A DNA stretch of 43,345 nucleotides from Lacticaseibacillus chiayiensis (GCF_004123795.1 NZ_MSSM01000025.1:1-43345), one strand, 5' to 3'. Positions 25,549-35,607 are shown, counted from the stretch's first letter. Notes: generated by a model not told the origin, from the sequence alone. A program made the numbers and translations.

Positions 25549-27216
25549 TTAAGCCGGACGATTATTTTGGCCGACCGGCAATGTCACGGTAAAGGTTGAA
25601 CCCACTCCTACCTGACTATTGACAACAACCCGCCCATCCATACCTTTCACCAGTTCCGCCACAATGGCCAAACCTAAACCGGTTCCACCGTTGTGACGGC
25701 TGCGAGCCTTATCGACCCGGTAGAAGCGTTCGAAAATACGGGCCTGCTCTGCTTCCGGAATCCCGATTCCTGTGTCCGCCACCGCTAACAACAAATGATC
25801 GCTTACGACTTGCGCGGTAATCGTCACATGACCGGCCAGCCGATTGTAAAAGACGGCATTATTCAGGAGATTCCGCACGATTTGGGTCAGCTTGCGTTCA
25901 TCAGTCACGACCTGCAAGTCCGGCGCAATTGCGACCTCAACCCGAATCTGTTTATCTTTAATTACCTTATCCAAATTGCGCAAAGCATCATCAACTAATT
26001 TCTTGAGCGCAACTGTCGCCTGCACCGTCCGATTCGTTTCGGGCCGGCTCAGTGTCAGAATATCATTGATTAACTGTGTGAGTCGCTTACTTTCATCGAA
26101 AATAATGCCTAAAAATTTATTTAGGGTCGCTGGATCATTTTTAGCCCCGTTCAACAGAGTTTCCGCAAATCCGGCAATCGCGGTGACTGGCGTCTTTAAT
26201 TCGTGGCTGACATTGCCGACAAAATCCAACTGCATTTTTTCAACCTGACGCAGGTAAGTGACATCATACAAAATGACCAACACCTGCAAGCGGCTGATAC
26301 CTTGGTTCAACGGAATAACAGAGGCATCCACTGATTTCTGCGTTGCTAAAACGGTTAGTTCCTGACGATGGGTCTTTTCATGGCGGAATGTGTGCTCAAT
26401 CATCCGGGCGAGCGCGTAAGTTTTGACGTCATCGAGGTAACTGTGGCGCGGTTGGGGAATCTGATGCCCTAAAAGCTGCGACATGGCATGATTATGCAGA
26501 ATTACATCTTTGTTGGTGTCAATCAACATGACGCCTAAAGGCAAATTGTCGATTAGGCGATCAAAGCTCGACTGGCGCACAGCCACTTTTTCGCGCAGAT
26601 GTGCCTGTTCGACTGCAAGTGCATTAATTCGCTGTGCCACGGGTACAAATGCTGACTTCGGCGGTAAAATCACCGGATCGGGTTCTTTCTTTTCACGAAT
26701 GCGATCCAGATTGTGACTCATGACCCGAATTGCTTCTTGATACTGATGCTCAGAGCGGAAAAGCCAGAGTAAGATCAGCGCAATTAAGGCCGCAAAGATC
26801 AGCGTCAAGATCCAAAACTGCTCGGGTGCCGTGGTCCATATGCTTGATTTATAGCGGCTAACAGCAACCCATTGATTATGATCCCGAAACAGATAGGCTT
26901 GTTCTGTCCGCCCATGAACATTGACTGATGTGACGAAAGCCTTGGCGCGGCGGCCACGCAACGCATCAGCCATTACTTTCTGTCTGGTGGTCTGAGGATT
27001 ATCCGGAATGACTGTAATAAAAGAATCCTCTGATTCAGCCAGCGCCTGGCGATCAACGCCATCATGATTAGACGTCACGTAAGTTCTGGCCACTCGACGA
27101 AGATCACGCGCCTGCTGGTGAACAATTTGTTGATTCACCGTCGTCACAAGCACAAAAAAGCCTGCCAATGATAGCAGACTAATAACAAATGCACGGCGAA
27201 AAACCCGTTTATTCAT
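25549..27216 (-). CDS. phoR: Phosphate-responsive sensor histidine kinase PhoR
   Basis: Membrane sensor kinase of 555 residues that phosphorylates PhoP. Helices lie at about 10-27 and 134-153 and bracket an extracellular sensor domain. A HAMP-like stretch and a PAS domain (about 213-320, DRLIDNLPLGVMLIDTNKDVILHN) follow. The HisKA motif NVSHELKTPVTAIAGF has the phosphoacceptor His338, and the ATPase domain shows NLLNNAVFYN, VADTGIGIP and GGTGLGLAIV. Its ATG overlaps the phoP stop by eight bases. Assignment to phosphate control rests on the adjacent pst operon with PhoP-type boxes. Confidence 0.95.
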   Translation of the reverse strand: MNKRVFRRAFVISLLSLAGFFVLVTTVNQQIVHQQARDLRRVARTYVTSNHDGVDRQALAESEDSFITVIPDNPQTTRQKVMADALRGRRAKAFVTSVNVHGRTEQAYLFRDHNQWVAVSRYKSSIWTTAPEQFWILTLIFAALIALILLWLFRSEHQYQEAIRVMSHNLDRIREKKEPDPVILPPKSAFVPVAQRINALAVEQAHLREKVAVRQSSFDRLIDNLPLGVMLIDTNKDVILHNHAMSQLLGHQIPQPRHSYLDDVKTYALARMIEHTFRHEKTHRQELTVLATQKSVDASVIPLNQGISRLQVLVILYDVTYLRQVEKMQLDFVGNVSHELKTPVTAIAGFAETLLNGAKNDPATLNKFLGIIFDESKRLTQLINDILTLSRPETNRTVQATVALKKLVDDALRNLDKVIKDKQIRVEVAIAPDLQVVTDERKLTQIVRNLLNNAVFYNRLAGHVTITAQVVSDHLLLAVADTGIGIPEAEQARIFERFYRVDKARSRHNGGTGLGLAIVAELVKGMDGRVVVNSQVGVGSTFTVTLPVGQNNRPA

Positions 27217-27916
27217 GTGGTGCCTCCATTTGATAACCGAATCCCCGAACTGTCTTTAAATACTCGGGATGCTTTGGATCGCTTTCGATTTTATCTCGTA
27301 AATGACTGACCTGAATATCGACCATGCGGGTTTCAGCTGGATAATCAAATCCCCAGACACCATTGAGCAAAGCGTCACGAGACAGGGTCTTGCCAACTCG
27401 CTGGGCAAAATAAACCAGTAACTCAAATTCCTTAGGGGTCAGCTGTAGTCGGTGACCGGCCTTACTTGCTTTATAGTTTTCCGGATCGATGGTGATTTGG
27501 CCAACGGTAATCTGATTGTCGTTACCCGAGCGCGCCGTGGTTTGCGGCTGGCTCTGGCTACGCCGCTCGATGGCCTTGATACGCGCGATGATCTCCCGCG
27601 GTGAAAACGGCTTGGTGACATAGTCGTCGGCACCCAGTTCAAGTCCGACAATTTTGTCGGTTTCATTATCCTTCGCTGTCAGGATCATGATAGGAGTCTG
27701 GATCTTGTCTTCACGAATCTTGCGGGTAACATCAAGCCCGCTCAGGCTTGGTAGCATAAGATCGAGAATAATAAAATCAAACGGTTCGCTACGTACCTTG
27801 TCTAAGGCCTCTTGCCCATCTGTTGCTGTCTCCACCTGATAGTGTTCGGTTTCTAAGTTATATTGCAGCAACGTCAAGATGGCTGGCTCGTCATCAACAA
27901 TCAAGATCTTCTTCAT
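27209..27916 (-). CDS. phoP: Response regulator PhoP
   Basis: OmpR/PhoB-family regulator of 235 residues. The receiver domain has the acidic pair Asp8-Asp9, the phosphoacceptor Asp52 (FIILDLMLPSLSG) and the conserved lysine in DDYVTKPFSPREI. The C-terminal winged helix includes LTPKEFELLVYFAQRVGKTLSRDALLNGVWGFDYPAETRMVDIQVSHLRDKIE. It starts within the stop of the upstream PDZ gene (ATGA) and overlaps phoR, so three genes are translationally chained. GGAGGAG precedes the start. Confidence 0.96.
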   Translation of the reverse strand: MKKILIVDDEPAILTLLQYNLETEHYQVETATDGQEALDKVRSEPFDFIILDLMLPSLSGLDVTRKIREDKIQTPIMILTAKDNETDKIVGLELGADDYVTKPFSPREIIARIKAIERRSQSQPQTTARSGNDNQITVGQITIDPENYKASKAGHRLQLTPKEFELLVYFAQRVGKTLSRDALLNGVWGFDYPAETRMVDIQVSHLRDKIESDPKHPEYLKTVRGFGYQMEAPHE

Positions 27917-29022
27917 GCTGTCTCCTCCGGGAATAAAATCATACCAAGTTCATGCGGCGCACCTGCAAAAATAGCGGTTTCGGCAAGACGTAACTCACCA
28001 TCTGCCTGTTGAAGCCGCAAACGACAATAAGTGGGTTCCTTTTGAATGGCATTGTACAATTCACGGGCGCTATTGACCGCTATGTGGTTACAGGAAAGCA
28101 CACGATCTCCTGGTTGTAAATTCATTTGTGCTGCTGGGGTATCAGGAACAACCCCAATTAAAACAACTCCGCGATCAGTGCGCGTGACCGTCAGATACAC
28201 CTTATGGCTTTGCCAAAGTAACCCGCTTCCAAGAATAACACTGACACATGCAGGCACGATGGCGCTCACAACTACAGGAAGGAAAAGTAGTCGTGCGACC
28301 AGGCTGTAGGCAACTAACGCGCCGCCAGCCCCAGCAAACCATGGCCAGCTGCGTTGCCAATGCATCTTCGCCCGATCATGCTGCGCCGTAAATGAGGCAC
28401 CTAAGACCATAGGCAAGCCGACGATTGCAAATGTTTGAATGATCACAGTCAAAACCGGCAAACCAGCGACCTGAGCGGGATCCACTGGCACCAGCAACGG
28501 TACCCAGTAAAATTGCCGCAAACGAAACGCCACACTTTTTCGCTGACGCCGATCTGTCAAAATAACCGGCGATTCAAGTTGGTCGCCACGATTCAGCCGC
28601 GCCAACACCGCCTGGACAAGCCAAAGCAGTCCGATTAAAAGTGCCAAATTAGCTGCTAGCTGTCCGTCTGTATCAGAATACTCTGGTTGAATAAACGTGG
28701 CCAAACTTACAAGACCTAGCCACCATGGACTAAAAGACCATGCAGACAATATCAAACTGATCACGGTTAAGCCGCTTAAAACCAACAAGGCAGCTAAACT
28801 GACCTGAAGTCGTGCCAAGACCGAGATGGCGGATACCAAAATACCGATTAGGATACCTGCCCAAAAAAATCGGGGAATCTCAATATGTTTTGGGTGAATC
28901 GCCCGCAAGTACTGGTGGCGTTCACGGTTCGTGCGTTGAACCGCAAACAAAATCGTCAACCCTAAGGCTAGCCAAAAGGCCAAACCAACCGGGCTGATAA
29001 GTAAGGCAATGATCACTGCCAT
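27913..29022 (-). CDS. MinJ-like polytopic membrane protein with C-terminal PDZ domain
   Basis: A 369-residue protein with about eight hydrophobic segments in the first 270 residues. A PDZ domain of about 75 residues follows (DRGVVLIGVVPDTPAAQMNLQPGDRVLSCNHIAVNSARELYNAI). This layout matches B. subtilis MinJ, which bridges DivIVA and MinD in division-site selection; the neighbouring ftsEX genes fit that context. The start MAVIIALLISPVG is preferred because GGAGGG lies eight bases upstream. Its stop overlaps the phoP start, so it is probably co-transcribed with phoPR. Family assignment is by architecture and context; whether it acts in division or in PhoR signalling cannot be told. Confidence 0.75.
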   Translation of the reverse strand: MAVIIALLISPVGLAFWLALGLTILFAVQRTNRERHQYLRAIHPKHIEIPRFFWAGILIGILVSAISVLARLQVSLAALLVLSGLTVISLILSAWSFSPWWLGLVSLATFIQPEYSDTDGQLAANLALLIGLLWLVQAVLARLNRGDQLESPVILTDRRQRKSVAFRLRQFYWVPLLVPVDPAQVAGLPVLTVIIQTFAIVGLPMVLGASFTAQHDRAKMHWQRSWPWFAGAGGALVAYSLVARLLFLPVVVSAIVPACVSVILGSGLLWQSHKVYLTVTRTDRGVVLIGVVPDTPAAQMNLQPGDRVLSCNHIAVNSARELYNAIQKEPTYCRLRLQQADGELRLAETAIFAGAPHELGMILFPEETA

Positions 29023-29041
29023 CGGTAACCCTCCAATATTC

Positions 29042-29056
29042 ACTGTAAACAGTATA
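29042..29056 (-). promoter_or_regulatory. Possible promoter of the MinJ-like-phoP-phoR operon
   Basis: TGC-TATACT on the minus strand is an extended -10 (TATACT at 29051-29056). A perfect ACTGTTTACAGT palindrome (29042-29053) overlaps it and contains one TTTACA. The -35 is poor. Confidence 0.45.
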
Positions 29057-29138
29057 GCAGAAATCAACTGCTGCTCCTATAAGGTTTGAGCAATCGGGGA
29101 TGCCAAGTGGTGTGGAGGCAGTATTGAAGTACACAAAG

Positions 29139-29508
29139 AGGCTGGGTCACAATTCACAGCTATAAGTAAAATGCGAACAACGCTTCCGTCATCGAAAGCG
29201 TCGTTCGCATTTTGTTTCTCAAGGGATAATTTGCAAGAAGTTTAAGATACTAGTGCCAAAGCGTAGCAATCGTAGGCCGGATGGGGCTCAGCCGTGGAAA
29301 CTACACAGCGACCGGGCTTTGTCGCTGATGTTGTTAGGCGACTTTGAGACAGCGGGTTTCTGGCTCAAAGCGCCGTCACAGCGTTCCAGCACCATCGGCC
29401 GGAGATTGCGGAGTTTGGCACGGCAAGGAACTAATTAATCAAACTTCTGTATCGTTCGGAATTCAGTGATTAAAAGACATCCCACACGAATTATGGCTCA
29501 ACCTCTTA
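29139..29508 (-). repeat. Dispersed structured intergenic repeat, copy 2
   Basis: Reverse-complement match to 5506-5809. It carries the same end blocks (GAGGTTGAGCC and ATAATTCGTGTGGGATGTCT at the 29508 end; CTTATAGCTGTGAATTGTGA and CCCAGCC at the 29139 end). Copy 2 holds about 75-85 bp more in its middle. That extra part contains two perfect 7-bp hairpins, CTTTGAG/CTCAAAG and CAGCGAC/GTCGCTG. It fills the gap between ftsX and the MinJ-like gene, which otherwise has no feature. It lies downstream of ftsX, as copy 1 lies downstream of uvrA, but is flipped relative to the transcript. Confidence 0.85.
29168..29213. terminator. Terminator-like hairpin inside repeat copy 2
   Basis: AAAATGCGAACAACGCTT pairs with AAGCGTCGTTCGCATTTT with a single imperfect position (a wobble on one strand), loop of about 9 nt. 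A/T runs flank both sides. It can end ftsE-ftsX transcription on the minus strand. Confidence 0.75.
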
Positions 29509-29551
29509 CTTGCCAATTAACTAATCCGACTTTTGCTTGGTGATTAATGCT

Positions 29552-30439
29552 CTAGAACTTAAGGAACCGACGCATTGAGATGACCGATCCGAGCGCACCA
29601 ATGACGATCCCGATGCCAGCTAACATCAAATCTAGCCAGAATAGGAATGGCATATTGGCATAAAGTGAATAACCACTGGCGCCGTTAGCCATGCTGAAAC
29701 TATGATAGACAACCGCATAGCCGACATCGACAACGATGATCGGCAAGATTGCCCCGAACAAGCCAGTCCATGCCCCTTCAAGTAAGAACGGCCACCGAAT
29801 ATAGGAATTGGTTGCGCCGACTAACCGCATGATTCTGATTTCGTCGGAACGCGATAGAATCGTGATGCGAATGGTGTTGTTGATCAAGAACACAGCGACA
29901 AATAGGAGCAGAATCGTGAAGCCAAGTCCCCACTTTTGAGCAAGATCGACAGAATTAAAAAGTTTCTTCGCCGTTCGGCCGCCGTAACTGGCATCAACGA
30001 CATGATCAAGCTTTTGTGCCTCTTTAGACACGGTTATCGTTGCCTTGGGACTGGTGGTCTTAACCATATAGACGTCGCTTAACGGATTTTGGTCGCCGGA
30101 GAACATCCGCCATTGAGACCCGTAACCGCCGATAATCGTATCCAATTCCTGCTGACGTGAACGGTAAGTCACTTTATTGACATGATCAAGCTTCTTCAGC
30201 TTGTTCTTTAACTCATCCCGTTGCTTGACTGTTGTTTTTTTATCAATATAAACCCGTACCTGAACATCGTTTTCAACCTGTTGCGAAATATGGTGCAAGT
30301 TGAAGATTAATGCCATAAAAATGCCGACAAGTAACAAGGTCACCGTCACGGCACTGACAGCGGCAACTGACATCCAGCCGTTACGCCGCAAGCTGCGCAG
30401 GGAATCTTTGACATGACGGAAAAAGACTTTACTCTTCAT
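29552..30439 (-). CDS. ftsX: Cell-division ABC transporter permease FtsX
   Basis: Membrane partner of FtsE; in Gram-positives the pair activates extracellular peptidoglycan hydrolases during division or elongation. The product is 295 residues with four membrane helices (about 25-50, and three in the C-terminal half) and an extracellular loop of about 120 residues after the first. [34 protein letters not shown] and [22 protein letters not shown] are family motifs. The ATG start with AAGGAGG eleven bases upstream overlaps the end of ftsE by 11 bases. Confidence 0.95.
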   Translation of the reverse strand: MKSKVFFRHVKDSLRSLRRNGWMSVAAVSAVTVTLLLVGIFMALIFNLHHISQQVENDVQVRVYIDKKTTVKQRDELKNKLKKLDHVNKVTYRSRQQELDTIIGGYGSQWRMFSGDQNPLSDVYMVKTTSPKATITVSKEAQKLDHVVDASYGGRTAKKLFNSVDLAQKWGLGFTILLLFVAVFLINNTIRITILSRSDEIRIMRLVGATNSYIRWPFLLEGAWTGLFGAILPIIVVDVGYAVVYHSFSMANGASGYSLYANMPFLFWLDLMLAGIGIVIGALGSVISMRRFLKF

Positions 30440-31115
30440 TGCCGTATGTGCCTCCTTCTTCGTCACGAACTAAACGACCACCGGCAATTTCAAGCAGCCG
30501 ATGTTGCCGTTCATTGACAATATCCTTGTTATGCGTCGCCATGATAACGGTCGTACTGTTGGCGTTGATGCGTTCAAGGATATCAACAATTTCATCGGAG
30601 GTTTGTGGATCTAAGTTACCGGTTGGTTCATCAGCAATTAGAACCTTTGGCTTGTTGACAATCGCACGGGCAACTGACACCCGCTGCTGCTCACCACCAG
30701 ATAATTCATCAGGAAAACGACGCAACTTCTGCTCTAGCCCAACTAGCCCTAGCACCTCAAGCACTCTGTCTTTAATCTCGGCATCGGGTGCCTCAATAAC
30801 CTGCATGGCATAAGCAACATTTTCGTAAACAGTCAATCGCGGCAAAAGTTTAAAGTCTTGAAAGACAATGCCGATATGACGGCGTAAAAACGGTACTTCT
30901 GCGGGTTTCATTGTCGAAAAGTCAAAGCTATCGATTTTAATGGTGCCGCTGGTTGGCATCAGTTCATGGTATAGCATTTTAACAAGTGTCGATTTTCCGG
31001 CACCACTAGGCCCGATGACGTAAACAAACTCACCGTCTTGGATCTCAAGGTTCACATCCTTGATAGCGGTGACGCCATTAGCGTATTGCTTCGTCACGTT
31101 TTCCATTTGAATCAT
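30429..31115 (-). CDS. ftsE: Cell-division ATP-binding protein FtsE
   Basis: ABC ATPase partner of FtsX, 228 residues. Walker [10 protein letters not shown] is at about 35-43, the signature is [16 protein letters not shown], and Walker B is [13 protein letters not shown]. The N-terminal [35 protein letters not shown] is typical. AAGGAG precedes the start. It starts 77 bp after prfB; an extended -10 in that gap suggests its own promoter. Confidence 0.96.
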   Translation of the reverse strand: MIQMENVTKQYANGVTAIKDVNLEIQDGEFVYVIGPSGAGKSTLVKMLYHELMPTSGTIKIDSFDFSTMKPAEVPFLRRHIGIVFQDFKLLPRLTVYENVAYAMQVIEAPDAEIKDRVLEVLGLVGLEQKLRRFPDELSGGEQQRVSVARAIVNKPKVLIADEPTGNLDPQTSDEIVDILERINANSTTVIMATHNKDIVNERQHRLLEIAGGRLVRDEEGGTYGNEE

Positions 31116-31145
31116 GCATTTTGCTCCTTTTTCTAAGCTAGAGAC

Positions 31146-31154
31146 AGTATAACA
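31146..31154 (-). promoter_or_regulatory. Possible ftsEX promoter (extended -10)
   Basis: TGT-TATACT on the minus strand (TATACT at 31146-31151) is an extended -10 in the 77-bp prfB-ftsE gap. No good -35 is seen at the usual distance. Confidence 0.35.
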
Positions 31155-31192
31155 GGCGATTAAGTCAGCAAGGTTTCAGGCAGATTACAGTT

Positions 31193-32309
31193 TTAATCCG
31201 GATTTTTCTGCGAGAGTTCCCACTGTAAATAAGCATTGATAAAAGGATTGAGATCCCCATCCATGACAGCGTTACCGTTGCCGGTTTCATAATTAGTCCG
31301 ATGATCCTTAACCATTGTATATGGATGGAAAACGTAAGACCGAATCTGTGAGCCAAACGCGACATCTTTTTGTTCGCCTTGAATTGCTTTGGCTTTGGCG
31401 CGTTTAGCTTCTTCTTCGCGCTGATACAACTTGGCTTTCAGCATGGCCATCGCGGTCGCTTTATTTTGGAATTGCGACCGTTGTGCCTGGCTTGAGGTGA
31501 CTATCCCAGTTGGAATATGAATCAGCCGAACCGCGCTGGAAGTTTTGTTAATATGCTGACCGCCAGCACCGCTAGATCGGAACACTTCCATTTTGACATC
31601 TTCAGGACGAATGTCGACCTGAATCGAATTGTCGAGTTCGGGCATCACATCGACAGAGGCAAAACTGGTATGACGACGGCCGGCGGAATCAAATGGCGAA
31701 ATCCGCACCAGGCGATGCACGCCTTTTTCGCTTTTCAGCAAACCATAGGCATTCTCACCGTTGATCAGCAGCGTCACGCTTTTGATACCGGCCTCGTCCC
31801 CCGGCTGATAATCGGCCACTTCCACTTTAAAACCATTTTGGTCGGCCCACCGTTGATACATGCGCATCAACATGGAACCCCAGTCTTGCGATTCCGTACC
31901 GCCAGCTCCGGGATGAATTTCCAAAATGGCATTGTTGTGATCGTACGGGCCGTTCAAAAGGAGCTGCATTTCGTAATGATCGAGCTTGTCTTGAAGATCC
32001 TTAATCTTGGTTTCTTCTTCATGCTGCAGATCCGGATCAGGTTCATCCTGCAAAAGCTCAAGGCCAGCTTCAAGATCCTCTAACTCGTTTTCAAGCGCAT
32101 AAAAGCGATCATGCTTTTCCTTCAACGCATTGTTGGCATCAATCACTTTTTGTGCAGCTTCAGAGTCATCCCAAAAGCCCGGTTCGGCCATCTTGCCTTC
32201 GTTCTCAGTAATTCGTTCGTTCAACGCATCGAGGTCAAAGTGACCCCCTAAATTGATTTATTTTGGTTCGCATGGCGGCCAAGGTATTGCGCATAACATT
32301 AAGTTCCAT
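31193..32309 (-). CDS. prfB: Peptide chain release factor 2 (programmed +1 frameshift)
   Basis: RF2 recognises UAA and UGA and releases the finished peptide. The gene has two segments. The first runs from ATG at 32309 and encodes [24 protein letters not shown] before an in-frame TGA at 32237-32235. Skipping the T puts the ribosome in the long frame from 32236 ([24 protein letters not shown]), giving 371 residues, the usual RF2 length. The stop-codon-reading SPF motif ([12 protein letters not shown]) and the catalytic GGQ motif ([16 protein letters not shown]) are present. The start is chosen by homology to B. subtilis MELSEIRAELENM and by a GGAGG upstream. It lies downstream of secA. Confidence 0.96.
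32235..32249 (-). promoter_or_regulatory. prfB +1 programmed frameshift site
   Basis: On the minus strand an internal Shine-Dalgarno AGGGGG (32249-32244), a 3-nt spacer, the slippery CTT codon and TGA followed by C reproduce the classical RF2 site. When RF2 is scarce, TGA is read slowly and the ribosome shifts +1, so RF2 autoregulates. Confidence 0.95.
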
Positions 32310-32351
32310 TTGTTTCATTTCCTCCATAATTTCGTCCTTATCCTCAAAACA

Positions 32352-32387
32352 CCCCAGTACTGCAGTATCAAAAATGCAGTGCCGGGG
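32352..32387 (-). terminator. Hairpin after secA
   Basis: CCCC...ACTGCA and TGCAGT...GGGG pair around an A-rich loop with two internal mismatches. On the minus strand TGTTTTGAGG follows. It lies just past the secA stop at 32401 and before prfB. Confidence 0.65.
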
Positions 32388-32400
32388 CGCCTGTTCATTG

Positions 32401-34764
32401 TTAACGGCGGATATTTTGCCGGATTTCGGCTTTCATGAACAGCCGGGTTACGTCATCGTCAATTGAGGCAATCATTTCTTCAAACATCCGATAGCCTTCT
32501 TCTTGATATTCAACAAGCGGGTTCATTTGACCATAACCACGCAAGCCAATGGACTGACGTAGCTGATCCATAGCATCGATATGATCGGTCCAAGCCGAGT
32601 CGACCACCCGCAAAATAACAACCTTCTCAAACTCAAGCATCTGGGCGTCATCACCAAGTTGCTTGTTCTTTTGCTTGAAGTTATTTTCGGCCAGATCTGC
32701 CAACAAACCGATCAGCTCGTCCTGTGACTTGCCATCCAGTTCGCTGCGCTTGAATTTCTCCGGATCAACCATGTTCGCGGTAATCCACGCATACAACGCA
32801 TCCAGATTCCAGCCTTTTTGCTCGCCTTGCGTGTGGGTCTGAACAATCCGGGTAATTGTACGATTGATCATCGCCATCAAGACTGGCTTCAGTGTTTCGT
32901 TTTCATCAATGATCTGCTGCCGCTGTTTGTAGATAACCTCACGCTGTTCGCGCATCACATCATCGTATTGCAGAGTGTTCTTGCGGGTATCGTAGTTATT
33001 CCCTTCAACCCGCTTCTGGGCCGACTCAACTTGCCGGGAAATCATGCGGCTTTGGATGACCTGATCATCGTCAGCCACTTTGAAACGATCCAGCATGGCT
33101 TTGATACGTTCGGAACCAAAACGTTTCATCAAATCATCTTCAAGACTCAAATAAAATTGAGTGGAACCCGGATCACCTTGTCGACCAGAGCGACCACGCA
33201 ACTGGTTATCGATCCGGCGGCTTTCGTGGCGCTCGGTACCGATGACAGCAAGCCCGCCTAATTTGGTCACGCCAGGTCCTAATTTAATATCGGTACCACG
33301 TCCGGCCATGTTGGTCGCAATCGTAACCGCGCCCCGCTGGCCAGCATTCATGATGATTTCCGCTTCCTTAAAATGGTTTTTCGCATTCAAAACAGTGTGC
33401 GGAATTTTGGCTTCATCAAGCTGCTTACTTAACCGTTCGCTCGATTCAATCGCAACTGTCCCGACCAGAATCGGTTGACCCTTCTTGTGGCGTTCTTTAA
33501 TATCTTCAACGACGGCATTGAACTTAGCATCCAGTGTCGGGTAAAGGACATCAGGCGAATCAACTCGAATGACCGGTTTATTGGTCGGTACCGAAATGAC
33601 TTCCATATTATAAATTTCGCGGAATTCCTCTTGCTCGGTTTTCGCCGTCCCGGTCATCCCAGCCAGTTTGTTATACATCCGGAAGAAGTTCTGATAAGTG
33701 ATGTTGGCCATCGTCTTATTTTCATCCTGAATCTGAACGCCTTCTTTGGCTTCAATTGCTTGATGCAGGCCATCAGAATAACGTCGGCCTTCCATTGCCC
33801 GACCGGTAAACTGATCGACAATCAAGACTTCACCGTTTGAAACCATGTAATCGATATCCTTAAGCATAATATAATTGGCACGCAAGGCTTGATCGATATG
33901 ATGGGTCAATGCGGTATTTTCCGTGTCATACAGATTGTCCAAGCCAAAATTCTTTTCAGCTTTACGGATGCCGCTTTCTGTCAGGGAAATGGTCTTTGTC
34001 GGCCAGTCGATCTTGTAATCGGTATCGGCTTTCAGCGTCTTCACAAACCGATCAGCCCGAATATAGAGACCCGTTGACTTCTCGGCACCACCAGAAATGA
34101 TCAACGGCGTCCGCGCCTCATCGATCAAGATGGAATCCACCTCGTCGACAATCGCAAAGTTTAATGGTCGTTGAACCATTTGCTCCTTGTAGACAACCAT
34201 GTTATCTCGCAAGTAGTCAAATCCAAGTTCACTGTTGGTCGAATAGGTAATGTCACAATTGTAAGCTTCGCGCTTTTCATCACTGTTCTTGGAGTTGAGG
34301 TTCAACCCGACACTTAGGCCAAGCCAGTTATACAACTCGCCCATTTCCGTGGCATCACGGGTGGATAGATACTCATTGACGGTAACAACATGCACACCTT
34401 TGCCAGTCAAGGCGTTCAAATAAACAGGCATGGTGGCGGTCAAAGTCTTACCTTCACCGGTTTTCATCTCCGCGATATTGCCTTCGTGTAACACGATGCC
34501 ACCGATAATCTGAACCCGAAACGGGAATAGTCCCAAAACCCGCTTGGCACCTTCACGAGCAGTTGCAAAGGCTTCTGGTAAAATATCGTCCAGTGTTTCG
34601 CCTGCTGCAAGCCGATCTTTAAATTTCTTGGTATTTGCTTTTAATTGTTCATCAGATAATGCTGCATATTCATCTTCATAGCGCTGAACCTGATCAGCGA
34701 TTTTGCCGAGGCGACCGATCTCTCGCTTATCGCTTTCGACCCATTTTCTAAGAATATTGGCCAT
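32401..34764 (-). CDS. secA: Preprotein translocase ATPase SecA
   Basis: Motor ATPase that pushes preproteins through SecYEG, 787 residues. Walker A is MKTGEGKT (about 100-107), and the DEAD-like motif is [35 protein letters not shown] and [26 protein letters not shown] are the second motor-domain motifs, and [23 protein letters not shown] is in the helical scaffold. The protein ends [11 protein letters not shown], without the cysteine-rich zinc tail found in many SecA proteins, as is common in lactobacilli. AGAGAGGA precedes the start. Confidence 0.98.
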   Translation of the reverse strand: MANILRKWVESDKREIGRLGKIADQVQRYEDEYAALSDEQLKANTKKFKDRLAAGETLDDILPEAFATAREGAKRVLGLFPFRVQIIGGIVLHEGNIAEMKTGEGKTLTATMPVYLNALTGKGVHVVTVNEYLSTRDATEMGELYNWLGLSVGLNLNSKNSDEKREAYNCDITYSTNSELGFDYLRDNMVVYKEQMVQRPLNFAIVDEVDSILIDEARTPLIISGGAEKSTGLYIRADRFVKTLKADTDYKIDWPTKTISLTESGIRKAEKNFGLDNLYDTENTALTHHIDQALRANYIMLKDIDYMVSNGEVLIVDQFTGRAMEGRRYSDGLHQAIEAKEGVQIQDENKTMANITYQNFFRMYNKLAGMTGTAKTEQEEFREIYNMEVISVPTNKPVIRVDSPDVLYPTLDAKFNAVVEDIKERHKKGQPILVGTVAIESSERLSKQLDEAKIPHTVLNAKNHFKEAEIIMNAGQRGAVTIATNMAGRGTDIKLGPGVTKLGGLAVIGTERHESRRIDNQLRGRSGRQGDPGSTQFYLSLEDDLMKRFGSERIKAMLDRFKVADDDQVIQSRMISRQVESAQKRVEGNNYDTRKNTLQYDDVMREQREVIYKQRQQIIDENETLKPVLMAMINRTITRIVQTHTQGEQKGWNLDALYAWITANMVDPEKFKRSELDGKSQDELIGLLADLAENNFKQKNKQLGDDAQMLEFEKVVILRVVDSAWTDHIDAMDQLRQSIGLRGYGQMNPLVEYQEEGYRMFEEMIASIDDDVTRLFMKAEIRQNIRR

Positions 34765-34976
34765 AAATGGATTCCTCTCTGTCGAAACCTCGTGAATCTA
34801 ACACACTTTAATCATTCTAACATTAATACATTGTAACATCTTAACATTTTCACGGGGGGATTGAAAATACCATGATGACATTTCCGGTTATTTAACTCAA
34901 TTATGATGCACAGAAAATGCATGGCATTCGACTTAATGCCTTCCAATTACAGCAAATGGTTGCCGCGCTCAACAAA

Positions 34977-35014
34977 CAAAAACAAGACTGCCAGCACCAG
35001 CAGCCTTGTTTTTG
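34977..35014 (-). terminator. hpf terminator
   Basis: AAAACAAG...CTGC pairs with GCAG...CTTGTTTT around a short loop (one wobble on the minus strand), followed by TTTTTGTTTG. It lies about 17 bp past the hpf stop at 35031. Confidence 0.85.
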
Positions 35015-35030
35015 CTTAAAGGGTATTTAT

Positions 35031-35588
35031 TTATTCGTTGGTTTCGATCAGGCCGTAACGTCCATCACGACGCTTGTAAACAATGCTCGTACCATTTGTA
35101 TCAGCATCTTCGAAGATGAAGAAGTTATGGCCCAGCATATCCATTTGTAAAATGGCTTCCTGCGAATCCATTGGCTTTAATGAAACCCGCTTTGTTCGTA
35201 CCACCGTCAGATTATCATCGTCTTCGGCTGGTTTTGGTTCAGCTGATGCACTGGTATCAACATCAATTTGGCCAAAGCCTTTTTCACGGGATTTACGATT
35301 GATCTTCGTCTTGAACTTACGAACCTGCCGCTCCAGCTTATCAGTTACAAGATCAATGCTGGCGTATAAATCAGGACTGGTTTCTTCCGCACGCAGGGTC
35401 AAAAACGAGAGCGGGATTGTCACTTCGACTTTTGCGGTCTTATCCGGATAAACCTTCAAATTGACGTGCGCCGTCGCAGTGACTGAACCTCCGAAGAACT
35501 TGTTCAGTTTGCTAATTCGCTTCTCCACGTAATTTCTGATGGCTTCGGTGACTTCGATGTTTTCGCCACGAACATTGTATGTGAGCAT
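35031..35588 (-). CDS. hpf: Long-form ribosome hibernation promoting factor
   Basis: Binds the 30S subunit in stationary phase and drives 100S ribosome dimers. The product is 185 residues, the long form. Residues 1-100 are the S30AE ribosome-binding domain (MLTYNVRGENIEVTEAIRNYVEKRISKLNKFFG). A charged linker follows, and the C-terminal domain of about 60 residues (VRTKRVSLKPMDSQEAILQMDMLGHNFFIFEDADT) dimerises. The start MLTYNVRGENIEV has GGGGAG upstream; a longer reading frame runs into the promoter and is rejected. It has its own promoter after comFC and its own terminator before secA. Confidence 0.97.
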   Translation of the reverse strand: MLTYNVRGENIEVTEAIRNYVEKRISKLNKFFGGSVTATAHVNLKVYPDKTAKVEVTIPLSFLTLRAEETSPDLYASIDLVTDKLERQVRKFKTKINRKSREKGFGQIDVDTSASAEPKPAEDDDNLTVVRTKRVSLKPMDSQEAILQMDMLGHNFFIFEDADTNGTSIVYKRRDGRYGLIETNE

Positions 35589-35607
35589 AAAACTTCTCCC
35601 CTTTCCT

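Noticed and set aside
31193-32224. prfB as a 343-residue gene starting with TTG
   Set aside because: The upstream segment, internal Shine-Dalgarno and CTT-TGA-C site show that the real gene starts at 32309 with a +1 frameshift.
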